Below, one piece after another: positions 16,735 through 26,325 of a DNA stretch of 64,000 nucleotides. The notes beneath the pieces are model-generated. The model made no database searches. It saw nothing but the letters and a program-made list of their open reading frames with translations, and had not been told where the DNA came from. The position numbers and the translations under genes were made by a program. Origin of the DNA: Paraburkholderia ginsengisoli NBRC 100965 (GTDB taxonomy: Bacteria > Pseudomonadota > Gammaproteobacteria > Burkholderiales > Burkholderiaceae); the NCBI RefSeq assembly GCF_000739735.1, contig NZ_BBJF01000004.1, positions 434,001 to 498,000 of the forward strand, in the 5' to 3' direction. Positions within the stretch are counted from its first letter, which is position 1, and the number at the start of each line of letters is the position of its first letter.

Positions 16735-17832
16735 ATGAAAGTAGCCATTGTTGGAGCAGGTCTGATCGGTCACACCATCGCGCATATGCTGCGCGAAACC
16801 GGCGACTACGACGTCGTCGCATTCGACCGCGATCAACACGCGCTCGATAAGCTCGCCGCCCAGGGTATCCCGACGCGCCGCGTCGATTCCGCCGATGCCG
16901 CCGCGCTGCGCGCCGCGATGCAAGGCTTCGACGCGCTCATCAACGCGCTGCCGTATTACCTCGCGGTGAACGTGGCGTCGGCCGCCAAGGGCGCGGGCGT
17001 GCATTACTTCGACCTGACCGAGGACGTGCGCGCGACCCACGCGATCCGCGCGATCGCCGACGACGCCGAGCATGCGTTCATGCCGCAGTGCGGTCTCGCG
17101 CCGGGCTTCATCGGCATCGCCGCGCACGAGCTGGCGAACCGATTCAGCGAAATCCGCGACGTGAAGATGCGCGTCGGCGCGCTGCCGGAGTTTCCGACCA
17201 ACGCGCTGAAGTACAACCTGACGTGGAGCGTCGACGGGCTGATCAACGAATACTGCCAGCCTTGCGAAGCGATCCGCGACAGCCGCACGCAGTGGGTGCA
17301 GCCGCTCGAAGGCCTCGAACATTTTTCGCTCGACGGCACCGAGTACGAAGCCTTCAATACGTCGGGCGGTCTGGGCACGCTGTGCGAGACGCTCGCGGGC
17401 CGCGTCGAATCGCTCGACTACAAGTCGGTGCGCTATCCGGGCCACCGCAATCTGATGCAGTTCCTGCTTGAGGACCTGCGCCTGTCCAGCGACCGCGACA
17501 CGCTGAAGACCATCATGCGCCGTTCGGTGCCGTCGACCGCGCAGGACGTCGTGCTGGTGTTCATCACGGTGAGCGGGATGCGCGACGGTCAGCTGGTGCA
17601 GGAAGTGTTTACCCGCAAGATCTTCGCGAAGACGGTGTGCGGCGTGCCGATGAGCGCAATCCAGATCACCACGGCCGGCGCGATGTGCGCGGTGCTCGAT
17701 CTGTTCCGCGAACAGAAGCTGCCGCAAAAGGGCTTCGTGCGCCAGGAGCAGGTGTCGTTGCGCGACTTCCTCGCGAACCGCTTCGGGCAGTTGTACGAAG
17801 GACAATCGCTGGATGCGATGGCCGTGGTTTAA
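16735..17832 (+). CDS. Saccharopine/lysine 6-dehydrogenase-like enzyme
   Basis: A 365-residue NAD(P)-dependent enzyme of the saccharopine dehydrogenase superfamily. The Rossmann motif is VAIVGAGLIGHTIAHML at the extreme N-terminus, then VVAFDRDQHALDKLA. The substrate half contains CGLAPGFIGIAAHELA, a motif shared by the family, and GGLGTLCETLAG. Length fits lysine 6-dehydrogenase (about 370 residues) better than full saccharopine reductases. It would oxidise lysine or a related amino acid toward aminoadipate semialdehyde in the cytoplasm. The start follows AAGGAGAAGCGC, a strong site. The AsnC-type gene upstream is the likely regulator. The exact substrate is not fixed by sequence. Confidence 0.8.
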   Translation: MKVAIVGAGLIGHTIAHMLRETGDYDVVAFDRDQHALDKLAAQGIPTRRVDSADAAALRAAMQGFDALINALPYYLAVNVASAAKGAGVHYFDLTEDVRATHAIRAIADDAEHAFMPQCGLAPGFIGIAAHELANRFSEIRDVKMRVGALPEFPTNALKYNLTWSVDGLINEYCQPCEAIRDSRTQWVQPLEGLEHFSLDGTEYEAFNTSGGLGTLCETLAGRVESLDYKSVRYPGHRNLMQFLLEDLRLSSDRDTLKTIMRRSVPSTAQDVVLVFITVSGMRDGQLVQEVFTRKIFAKTVCGVPMSAIQITTAGAMCAVLDLFREQKLPQKGFVRQEQVSLRDFLANRFGQLYEGQSLDAMAVV

Positions 17833-17913
17833 CGCGGGAGGGCCGTGGTAGAGCGTGCCGGCAGGCGCAATCGAGAGAGTGACGGAGGCTCCGCGAGAGG
17901 GCCGCGAAAATGG

Positions 17914-17938
17914 AAATGCCCCGTGAAGCGGGGCATTT
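17914..17938 (+). terminator. Terminator after the lysine dehydrogenase-type gene
   Basis: AAATGCCCCG and CGGGGCATTT form a perfect ten-base stem with a TGAAG loop. The right arm ends in T residues, and the A-rich left arm gives T residues on the other strand. It lies between two convergent genes, so it probably ends both transcripts. Confidence 0.75.
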
Positions 17939-17979
17939 TCCGTTTCTGGCCGCCGTAGCGCCGCGCTGCTTGCCAGCGG

Positions 17980-18600
17980 CTAGACGGGCACCGGCGGCAT
18001 CGGCGTCGACGCCGCCTGCGGTTCGCCGACGATGCGCGTCAGCAAGGCGTCGTAATCGGCTGGCGTGGGCGATGTGTTGTCGAACATCAGCAGATCGTCG
18101 CAGATCTCGCCGCTGGGCACGAAGCGGCGCTGCCGGTATTCGTTCCAATGCGCGAGCTTGTACGCGTCGTTGGGATTCGCGCGTTCGACGATCCGCTGCC
18201 GCGCGAGCTCGTCCGATACATAAACCCACACGACCCGCACCTCCACGTCCGCCCCGACGCCCAGCCACGCGCGGTCGAACAGGCGACGCTCGCGCACCTC
18301 GCGTGAGAGCGGACCGACCACCAGCGCGCCGATGCCGAGTTCGAGATTGTCGCGAGCGGTGTCGAGCAGGCCGCGATACTCGGGATCGCGCAGATGCTGC
18401 AGGAACAGCGGGCTATCGCGATCGTTCGGATCGCCGGTCAGCATCGCGATCGCGGCCGCGCTGTAGCCGCCGTACAGCGTGTCTTTATCGAGCAGGCAGA
18501 AGGGCATGCCGCTCGACTTCATCAGCGGGCCGATCAGCTTCTTCGCCACCGTCGTCTTGCCGGTGCCCGCGTGACCGCAAAAGAAGACCAGACGCGTCAC
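17980..18600 (-). CDS. P-loop ATPase/kinase-like protein coupled to cydX
   Basis: A 206-residue P-loop protein. The Walker A motif lies at the very start (TRLVFFCGHAGTGKTT), and the pattern LLDKDTLYGG resembles the Asp-Lys-Asp of small kinases of the AAA_33/zeta-toxin-like or gluconate kinase type. A later segment, VRVVWVYVSDELARQRIVER, fits the lid/Arg helix. It probably phosphorylates a small molecule or acts as an NTP-dependent switch; substrate unknown. The GTG start at 18600 overlaps the cydX stop codon (GTGA), so translation is likely coupled. The tail (AASTPMPPVPV) looks disordered. Confidence 0.75.
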   Translation of the reverse strand: MTRLVFFCGHAGTGKTTVAKKLIGPLMKSSGMPFCLLDKDTLYGGYSAAAIAMLTGDPNDRDSPLFLQHLRDPEYRGLLDTARDNLELGIGALVVGPLSREVRERRLFDRAWLGVGADVEVRVVWVYVSDELARQRIVERANPNDAYKLAHWNEYRQRRFVPSGEICDDLLMFDNTSPTPADYDALLTRIVGEPQAASTPMPPVPV

Positions 18601-18746
18601 AAAGGCCTGCCCCCGGCACGAACGGGCGGGGTGTCGGGCGAGTGGGGATCGCGCGCGAACTTGCCGTTGGTCTCCAGCCACATCACGTTGATGACGCCGA
18701 AGGCCAACGCGACGCCGACGCCGAGAATCCAGGTGAAGTACCACAT
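18597..18746 (-). CDS. cydX: CydX-family small subunit of cytochrome bd oxidase (orphan)
   Basis: A 49-residue protein, MWYFTWILGVGVALAFGVIN at the start, then VMWLE. The MWYFxWILG start, the single membrane helix with FGVIN, and the Glu after it match the CydX/YbgT family. CydX is the small subunit that stabilises the haem centre of cytochrome bd quinol oxidase in the inner membrane. The ATG follows AAGGAGACTGCT, a near-ideal site. The polar tail (about 25 residues) is longer than in E. coli CydX (37 residues in all). No cydA or cydB lies nearby; the partner is a P-loop protein gene overlapping its stop codon. Confidence 0.82.
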   Translation of the reverse strand: MWYFTWILGVGVALAFGVINVMWLETNGKFARDPHSPDTPPVRAGGRPL

Positions 18747-19068
18747 AGCAGTCTCCTTGTTCGTGAGTCCGACGAGGCAGTGCGGCACGCGCTCGAACCG
18801 AGGGTAAATCCGTAACGCGCTGCGCACGCGGACCGCGCCCTGTGCAGCGATCATGAAGAAGAACGCGGCGCCACGCAAGAGGCACCGGATAGGCCGTTCG
18901 GCCAGGCTGGCGGAACGCGCGCGCATTGCTATCATGCGTAGCACTGGCTGGGTGCCGGCAATCAGGATCGCCAGGCATCGCGCCACGCCGTTCGCTATAC
19001 CGTTATGAGACGCCGTGCACGGGGCCGTAAACAGGCGGGACCATCAACAACGACACGGGAGAACCAGC
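18747..19068. other. Divergent promoter region between cydX and the lipoprotein gene
   Basis: About 320 bases that should contain the promoters for the minus-strand cydX pair and the plus-strand lipoprotein gene. I see no coding sequence of cydA or cydB type, no clear FNR box (TTGAT-N4-ATCAA) and no strong dyad. Confidence 0.3.
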
Positions 19069-19518
19069 ATGCCGATGCGCCTGCATTGCCACCGCCAGGC
19101 CGCGTTCGCCGCGCTCGTCATGCTGGTGGGCGCGGCGCTTGCTGGTTGTGCGTCGACCCCGGCCGAGCCGGTCCCGTTCAAGCCGGTGCCGGCAGCGCGC
19201 ATCGTGCGGCCCGGCTTCACCGAACCGGCGGCCGGGCTCGTTGCGGTGGACGTGCGCCGCGAACGTTCGCGCGACGTGATCGTGCGGTTTCGCGACGCGC
19301 TGGTGTATATCGACGGTGAGCAGGTCACCGACCTGATGAACGGTGAGCACGTGGTCTTCTATCTGAGCCCCGGCGTGCATCGGATCGGCGTGTCGACGCA
19401 GTTCGACCCGGTGGTCGAACTGGGCTTCATGGTGACGGCCGACCCGCGCTACACGAACCGCGCGTCGGTCACCTTCAACGAAGACCATCGCATCCTGTTA
19501 CACAGAGTGGCCCAGTAG
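19069..19518 (+). CDS. Predicted lipoprotein
   Basis: A 149-residue predicted lipoprotein. The signal peptide runs from a basic start (MPMRLHCHRQ) through a hydrophobic core to the lipobox LAGC, with the acylated Cys at residue 27. The mature part begins with a Pro-rich linker (STPAEPVPFKPVPA), then a small beta-rich domain (VIVRFRDALVYIDGEQV; VVFYLSPGVHRIGV). The latter looks like the PEGA/DUF2846-type fold, where a short repeat ends in PGxHxI. The start at 19069 follows CGGGAGAACCAGC. It probably resides in the envelope; function unknown. Confidence 0.75.
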   Translation: MPMRLHCHRQAAFAALVMLVGAALAGCASTPAEPVPFKPVPAARIVRPGFTEPAAGLVAVDVRRERSRDVIVRFRDALVYIDGEQVTDLMNGEHVVFYLSPGVHRIGVSTQFDPVVELGFMVTADPRYTNRASVTFNEDHRILLHRVAQ

Positions 19519-19702
19519 CGGCAGCAAGGCGACGCGCGCGACGTGACCGCCCGTGCCGACAAGGTTTAACAATTGGATACGTGACGTATTCGCGCGGCCC
19601 CTTAACATGGCGGCTACGTTCATCCGTCAACGCAGACCTGACGTACGGCATACGCACAGCGCGAGGCCGGCCGGTCTGTTTCCGTTTTAAGGTAATCCGA
19701 AC

Positions 19703-20680
19703 ATGCTGATCAATTGCGCCGCCTACCAGGACGGTCGGAAGCTGGCTGACATCGACATCGATAGCATCAGCGACTACGTGGCGCGGCCCGAATGCTTCGT
19801 CTGGGTCGCGCTGAAAGACCCGGGGCCGGGCGAGCTGGCCGTGATGAAACACGAGTTCGGCCTGCACGAACTCGCGATCGAGGATGCGCAACACGGCCAC
19901 CAGCGTCCGAAGATCGAGGAATACGGCGACTCGCTGTTCGCCGTGATGCACACGGTCGAGATGGACGACGACGGCGAATTGCTGATCGGCGAAGTCGACG
20001 TGTTCGTCGGGCGCAACTACGTGCTGTCGGTGCGACGCGGCACCCGCACCGGCTTTCAGAACGTGCGCGCGCGCTGCGAGCGCGAGCCGCGTCTGCTGAA
20101 AGAAGGCTCGGCCTTCGTGCTGTATGCGTTGCTCGACGACGTCGTCGATCGCTATTTCCCGATCATCGAGTCGATGAGCACCGAGATCGAGGAACTCGAA
20201 GACCGCATCTTCGACCGCAACGATTCGGCGCAGTCACGCGCGATCATCCAGGATCTTTACTCGTTGAAGCGCCGCCTCGTGATCCTGCAGCACCATATCG
20301 TGCCGCTGCAGGAAGCGGTCAGCAAATTAACCGGCGGCCGTATTCCGAGCGTCTGCGAGGGGATGCAGGCGTACTTCCGCGACGTCTACGACCATCTGGA
20401 GCGGATCGTCAGAACCATCGAAGGACGCCGCGAAATCGTCGTCACCGCGGTGCAGGTCAATCTCGGCATGATCTCGCTCGCCGAGAGCGAGGTGACCAAG
20501 CGGCTCGGTTCGTTCGCGGCGCTGTTCGCGGTGCCGACCATGATCGCCGGCATCTACGGGATGAACTTTCAGAACATCCCCGAGCTGCATTTCAGGTTCG
20601 GTTATCCGCTCTGCCTCGCGGTCATGCTGACGGTCGACCTCGTGCTGTACGTGCGCTTCCGCAAGGCGGGCTGGCTGTAG
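19703..20680 (+). CDS. corA: CorA-family magnesium/cobalt transporter
   Basis: A 325-residue CorA channel. The long cytoplasmic N-terminal domain (about residues 1-250) ends in the stalk helix (VQVNLGMISLAESEVTKRLG). It is followed by the first membrane helix with the selectivity motif YGMN at about 285-288 (GIYGMNFQNIPEL) and a second helix ending in the basic tail RFRKAGWL. It forms a pentamer that lets Mg2+ (or Co2+/Ni2+) enter. The ATG follows TAAGGTAATCCGAAC. It appears to be a single-gene unit. Confidence 0.93.
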   Translation: MLINCAAYQDGRKLADIDIDSISDYVARPECFVWVALKDPGPGELAVMKHEFGLHELAIEDAQHGHQRPKIEEYGDSLFAVMHTVEMDDDGELLIGEVDVFVGRNYVLSVRRGTRTGFQNVRARCEREPRLLKEGSAFVLYALLDDVVDRYFPIIESMSTEIEELEDRIFDRNDSAQSRAIIQDLYSLKRRLVILQHHIVPLQEAVSKLTGGRIPSVCEGMQAYFRDVYDHLERIVRTIEGRREIVVTAVQVNLGMISLAESEVTKRLGSFAALFAVPTMIAGIYGMNFQNIPELHFRFGYPLCLAVMLTVDLVLYVRFRKAGWL

Positions 20681-20938
20681 GCGGGCGCGTCCGGTCTCAG
20701 GCCGCATCGCTTCGCGTTGTCCCCGCTTGCACCCCGCGCGATAAAAGGCCAGCATAGGCGGCCCACCGGCTGCCCTGGCTTGCGGCCGGCGGCGAAATCG
20801 CCATGCACGGACCGAGCGAGGGACCCTTGCCACACGCTGCCTGCCGACGCGCCCACTCCGCGCGCCGGCCTGACGCAATCGGAGCGCCCGACATCGCCGC
20901 AGCTTCAGCGCGCCGATGCACTGCACCACCGCGGATCG

Positions 20939-20968
20939 TTGACATTCCGAAACGACTGCGTTGAGAAT
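20939..20968 (+). promoter_or_regulatory. Sigma-70-like promoter of the rbs operon
   Basis: TTGACA at 20939-20944 is a perfect -35 box, and GAGAAT at 20963-20968 is a plausible -10 box with 18 bases between. The expected start of transcription falls at about 20975, exactly where the palindromic operator begins. Confidence 0.55.
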
Positions 20969-20974
20969 AGCCCT

Positions 20975-20988
20975 CGCAAACGTTTGCG
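20975..20988. promoter_or_regulatory. LacI-type operator of the rbs operon (candidate RbsR site)
   Basis: CGCAAACGTTTGCG is a perfect 14-bp palindrome with central CG, the classic LacI/GalR half-site GCAAACG. It overlaps the predicted transcription start, 52 bases before rbsB. The LacI-type gene at 25124 within the operon is the expected partner; E. coli RbsR binds a related sequence. Confidence 0.75.
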
Positions 20989-21039
20989 CGCCACTAAAAA
21001 TACGGCTCGACCCGAGCCAGAAAAACTTCGGAGATACGC

Positions 21040-22002
21040 ATGAACCATCGCATCCGCCGTCGCATCCTTGCCGCCGCAGTGCTTGCCACCGTCAGCGCCG
21101 CCTTGCCGTTTTCCGCCGCGTACGCGCAGAACGCCCCGGCCCACAAGCCGAAGGTCGCGCTGGTGATGAAGTCGCTCGCCAACGAGTTCTTCCTGACCAT
21201 GGAAACCGGCGCGAAGGAATATCAGAAACACAATCCCGGCCAGTTCGATCTGATTACCAACGGCATCAAGGACGAAACCGACACCGCGAACCAGATCCGC
21301 ATCGTCGAGCAGATGATCGTCTCGAAGGTCGACGCGATCGTGCTGGCGCCGGCCGATTCTAAAGCGCTCGCGCCGGTCGTCAAGAAGGCGGTAGACGCGG
21401 GCATCATCGTCGTGAACATCGACAACCGGCTCGATCCGGACGTGCTCAAGTCGAAGGACCTGAACGTGCCGTTCGTCGGCCCGGATAACGCGAAGGGCGC
21501 GCAGCTGGTCGGCGACTATCTCGCCAAACGGCTGAAGTCGGGCGACGAAGTCGGCATCATCGAAGGCGTGTCGACCACCACCAACGCGCAGCAGCGCACG
21601 GCGGGCTTCAAGGCCGCGATGCAGACCGTCGGCGCGAAGGTCGTGTCGGTGCAATCGGGCGAATGGGAAATCGACAAGGGCAACGCGGTCGCGTCGGCGA
21701 TGCTCAACGAGTACCCGAACCTGAAGGCGCTGCTCGCCGGCAACGACAACATGGCGATCGGCGCGGTCTCGGCGGTGCGCGCGGCCGGCAAGCAGGGCAA
21801 GGTGCTGGTGGTCGGCTACGACAACATCAACGCGATCAAGCCGATGCTGAAGGACGGCCGCGTGCTCGCCACCGCGGATCAATACGCGGCCAAGCAGGCC
21901 GTGTTCGGCATCGACACCGCATTGAAGGCGCTCAGCGAGCACAAGAAGCAGTCGCAGCTGTCGGGCGTGGTGGAAACGCCGGTCAGCCTCGTGACCAAGT
22001 AA
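21040..22002 (+). CDS. rbsB: Sugar ABC transporter periplasmic binding protein (ribose type)
   Basis: A 320-residue exported solute-binding protein. The signal peptide covers about residues 1-30 (MNHRIRRRILAAAVLATVSA, ending AYAQ). The mature part starts PKVALVMKSLANEFFLTMET, the usual first strand and sugar-contact region of the Peripla_BP_4 family. The central hinge region shows GIIVVNIDNRLD and the later DNMAIGAVSAVRAAGK. It delivers ribose or another aldopentose/sugar to the membrane complex. It heads an operon with ATPase, permease, LacI regulator and ribokinase. The ATG follows CGGAGATACGC. Confidence 0.85.
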   Translation: MNHRIRRRILAAAVLATVSAALPFSAAYAQNAPAHKPKVALVMKSLANEFFLTMETGAKEYQKHNPGQFDLITNGIKDETDTANQIRIVEQMIVSKVDAIVLAPADSKALAPVVKKAVDAGIIVVNIDNRLDPDVLKSKDLNVPFVGPDNAKGAQLVGDYLAKRLKSGDEVGIIEGVSTTTNAQQRTAGFKAAMQTVGAKVVSVQSGEWEIDKGNAVASAMLNEYPNLKALLAGNDNMAIGAVSAVRAAGKQGKVLVVGYDNINAIKPMLKDGRVLATADQYAAKQAVFGIDTALKALSEHKKQSQLSGVVETPVSLVTK

Positions 22003-22031
22003 GCGTGCCGGCCTGACATCGGAGTCAGCAG

Positions 22032-22093
22032 CGGCTCGCGGGTTCGCGCCTGGGTTGCGGCATGCCGCGACGCAGCGCGCTGCTCGCGAGCCG
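22032..22093 (+). promoter_or_regulatory. Nested stem-loops in the rbsB-rbsA spacer
   Basis: CGGCTCGCG (22032-22040) pairs perfectly with CGCGAGCCG (22085-22093). Inside lies a second perfect palindrome, GCGGCATGCCGC (22057-22068). No T-run follows, so this is probably a structure that protects the rbsB end of the message or reduces read-through, rather than a full terminator. The rest of the 297-base gap shows no gene. Confidence 0.5.
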
Positions 22094-22299
22094 GCGTCTA
22101 TTCAATAAACGCTCAATAAGCACTCAAGAAAACCGCCGCGCCGCCGTTAAATCCAGAGATAAGCGTCATGACGGCGGCTGTGCGGCACCGAGGATGCGTG
22201 GGCGTGAACGCCCGCGCATTGCGCGTACTGGGCCGGCATGACGCGCGGCGGCTGGGCGCGGCTTCATTCGCGTGACACGCAGGAGGCCGAGCGGCCGCC

Positions 22300-23909
<1,610 letters not shown>

Positions 23910-23913
<4 letters not shown>

Positions 23914-24977
23914 CCGATCGATCGTTGCGCGAAGCGGCGGGCGGCAAAGAAAGCGCGAGCGGCGCAAACGCGAATGCGAACGCCAGTGTCACGCCGCCGG
24001 CCGATCCGTCGGCGCCGCTCGCGAGCGGCAAACCGGTAGGCACGCGGCTGGGCTTTTCGAACTACCTGGGTCTGGCGGGTGCGCTGCTGGCGATGATCGT
24101 GCTGTTCTCGCTGCTGAGTTCGCACTTCCTCACCTACGACACGTTCAGCACGATCGCCAACCAGATTCCGGACCTGGTGGTGATGTCGGTCGGGATGACC
24201 TTCGTGCTGATCATCGCCGGAATCGATCTGTCGGTCGGCTCGGTGCTGGCGCTGGGGGCGTCGGTGGTCAGCGTGGCCGCGCTGAAGTGGGGCTGGGGGC
24301 CGTTGCCGTCGGCGCTGCTCGGGGTCGCGGCGGCGGCGCTGACCGGCACGATCACCGGTGCGGTGACGGTGGGCTGGCGGATTCCGTCATTCATCGTGTC
24401 GCTCGGGGTGCTCGAAGCCGCACGCGGCCTGGCGTATCAGATGACCAACTCGCGCACCGCCTATATCGGCGACGCGTTCGACTTCCTGTCGAACCCGATC
24501 GCGGTCGGCATTTCGCCGGCCTTCCTGATCGCGGTCGCGGTGATGGTCATTGCGCAACTGGTGCTCACGCGCACGGTGTTCGGCCGCTATCTGGTCGGCA
24601 TCGGCACCAACGAGGAAGCGGTGCGGCTCGCGGGCGTCAATCCGCGGCCGTACAAGGTGATCGTGTTCGCGCTGATGGGCGCGCTCGCCGGGCTCGCCGC
24701 GCTGTTCCAGATTTCGCGTCTCGAAGCGGCCGACCCGAACGCGGGCGTCGGGCTGGAACTGCAGGTGATCGCGGCGGTGGTGATCGGCGGCACGAGTCTG
24801 ATGGGCGGGCGCGGCTCCGTAATCAGCACGTTTTTCGGCGTGCTGATCATTTCGGTGCTGGCGGCCGGGCTCGCGCAGATCGGCGCGAACGAGCCGACCA
24901 AACGCATGATCACTGGCGCGGTGATCGTGGTGGCGGTGGTGCTGGACACCTACCGGAGCCGGCGCAAGCGCGCCTGA
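23910..24977 (+). CDS. rbsC: Sugar ABC transporter permease (ribose type)
   Basis: A 355-residue permease with about nine or ten hydrophobic helices. The conserved region GIDLSVGSVLALGASVVSVA and the EAA-like loop GTNEEAVRLAGVNPRPYKV are those of the BPD_transp_2 family. The N-terminal 45 residues are polar and low-complexity (GANANANASVTPPADPSAPL), which is unusual and probably disordered. The start overlaps the rbsA stop by ATGA, implying translational coupling. The complex would be two copies of this protein with the fused ATPase. Confidence 0.88.
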
Positions 24978-25123
24978 GCCGGCGGGTGCAACGACTGGCC
25001 GCGACTGCCTCATGGGCGGTGCGGCATAGGATTTGATGAGTTGGGTCTGTCTTCGAGGAAGACGTCCGGCGGGTCGCCAGGTGGCGCGGCCGGCGAAAAA
25101 AACAGGCAGGAGAGCAACAGGTT

Positions 25124-26164
25124 ATGGCGACGATCAAGGATGTGGCGGCCGTGGCGGGCGTGTCGTTCACGACGGTATCGCACGTGGTGAACAACTCGCG
25201 GCCAGTGTCGGCCGATGTGCGCGCGAAGGTCGAACACGCGATCCGTCAACTGCACTATGTGCCGTCGGCGGTGGCGCGCTCGTTGAAGGCGCGCGCGACG
25301 GCGACGATCGGGCTGGTGGTGCCCAACAGCACGAATCCGTATTTCGCGGAGCTGGCGCGCGGCATCGAGGACGGCTGTGCGCGCAACGGCTACTGCGTGT
25401 TCTTCTGCAACTCCGACGACGACCCGGCCAAGCAGCGCAACTATCTGCGCGTGCTGCAGGAAAAGCGTATCGACGGGTTGATCGTCGCGTCGGCCGGCGA
25501 CGACGCGGTGCTCGCGCAGGCGCTCGCCGATGCGCGCGAGCCGCTGGTGATCGTGGACCGCAACATCGAAGGGCTGAACGCGGACCTCGTGCAGATCGAC
25601 CACGAGAAGGGCGCTTATCTGGCGACGCGTCACCTGCTCGAACTGGGGCATGTGCGGATCGGCTGCATCACCGGGCCGGTGCAGACGGCGGTCAGCGCGA
25701 TGCGGGTGCACGGCTTCATCCGCGCGATGACGGAGCGCGGCATCGAGATTCCGCCGGGGGCGATCGTCGAGAGTGATTTTTCGGGCACGGGCGGGCACCG
25801 CGGCGCGACGCAACTGTTCGACACGATCAAGCCGTCGGCGATTTTCGCGGGCAACGACATGATGGGCATTGGTGCGCTGCGCGCTGCGGCGGAACGCGGC
25901 ATCAGTGTGCCGCGCGACTGCTCGATCATCGGTTTCGACGACATCGAACTGGGACGCTTCACGTATCCGGCGCTGTCGACGGTCGGGCAGTCGGTGCGTG
26001 CGCTCGGCGACATGGCCGCGCAGACGCTGATCGAGCGGATCGCCGGGGGTTCGGCGGGCAACGCGCGCGCGCCCGGACGACGGCGCGTGGTGTCGCCGCG
26101 GCTGATCTTGCGCGAATCGACCGCGACGTGGGCCGGCGCGGCGCAGCGCGATCTGGCGGCGTGA
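25124..26164 (+). CDS. rbsR: LacI-family repressor of the ribose-type operon
   Basis: A 346-residue LacI/GalR regulator. The head domain starts MATIKDVAAVAGVSFTTVSH, close to RbsR/PurR heads, with the hinge VPSAVARSLKARATATIGLV. The core is of the sugar-binding type, with LVIVDRNIE and GFDDIELGRFTYPALSTVGQ. It lies inside the operon between permease and kinase, and most likely binds the palindrome at 20975, released by the imported sugar. The start follows CAGGAGAGCAACAGGTT. The GCAAACG half-site agrees with the S-F-T-T-V-S-H recognition helix. Confidence 0.85.
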   Translation: MATIKDVAAVAGVSFTTVSHVVNNSRPVSADVRAKVEHAIRQLHYVPSAVARSLKARATATIGLVVPNSTNPYFAELARGIEDGCARNGYCVFFCNSDDDPAKQRNYLRVLQEKRIDGLIVASAGDDAVLAQALADAREPLVIVDRNIEGLNADLVQIDHEKGAYLATRHLLELGHVRIGCITGPVQTAVSAMRVHGFIRAMTERGIEIPPGAIVESDFSGTGGHRGATQLFDTIKPSAIFAGNDMMGIGALRAAAERGISVPRDCSIIGFDDIELGRFTYPALSTVGQSVRALGDMAAQTLIERIAGGSAGNARAPGRRRVVSPRLILRESTATWAGAAQRDLAA

Positions 26165-26325
26165 CGCGGCGGGCCGCGCCGAACTGCGACGAGCGAGCGA
26201 CGGGTTGGCTGAGCGAGTAATCGACTAATGGAACGCGCTCATGCGTGGCCGGCATGGCGCGACGCGGGCTGGTCGCGTACGGCCCCGGTCCGTGCGCACC
26301 GCGGTGAGCAGTCAGGGAGGTTGAA

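Noticed and set aside
18747..18986. Upstream extension of the cydX frame to about 18986.
   Set aside because: The Arg-rich upstream part is unlike CydX, and a near-ideal ribosome site directly precedes the MWYF start.
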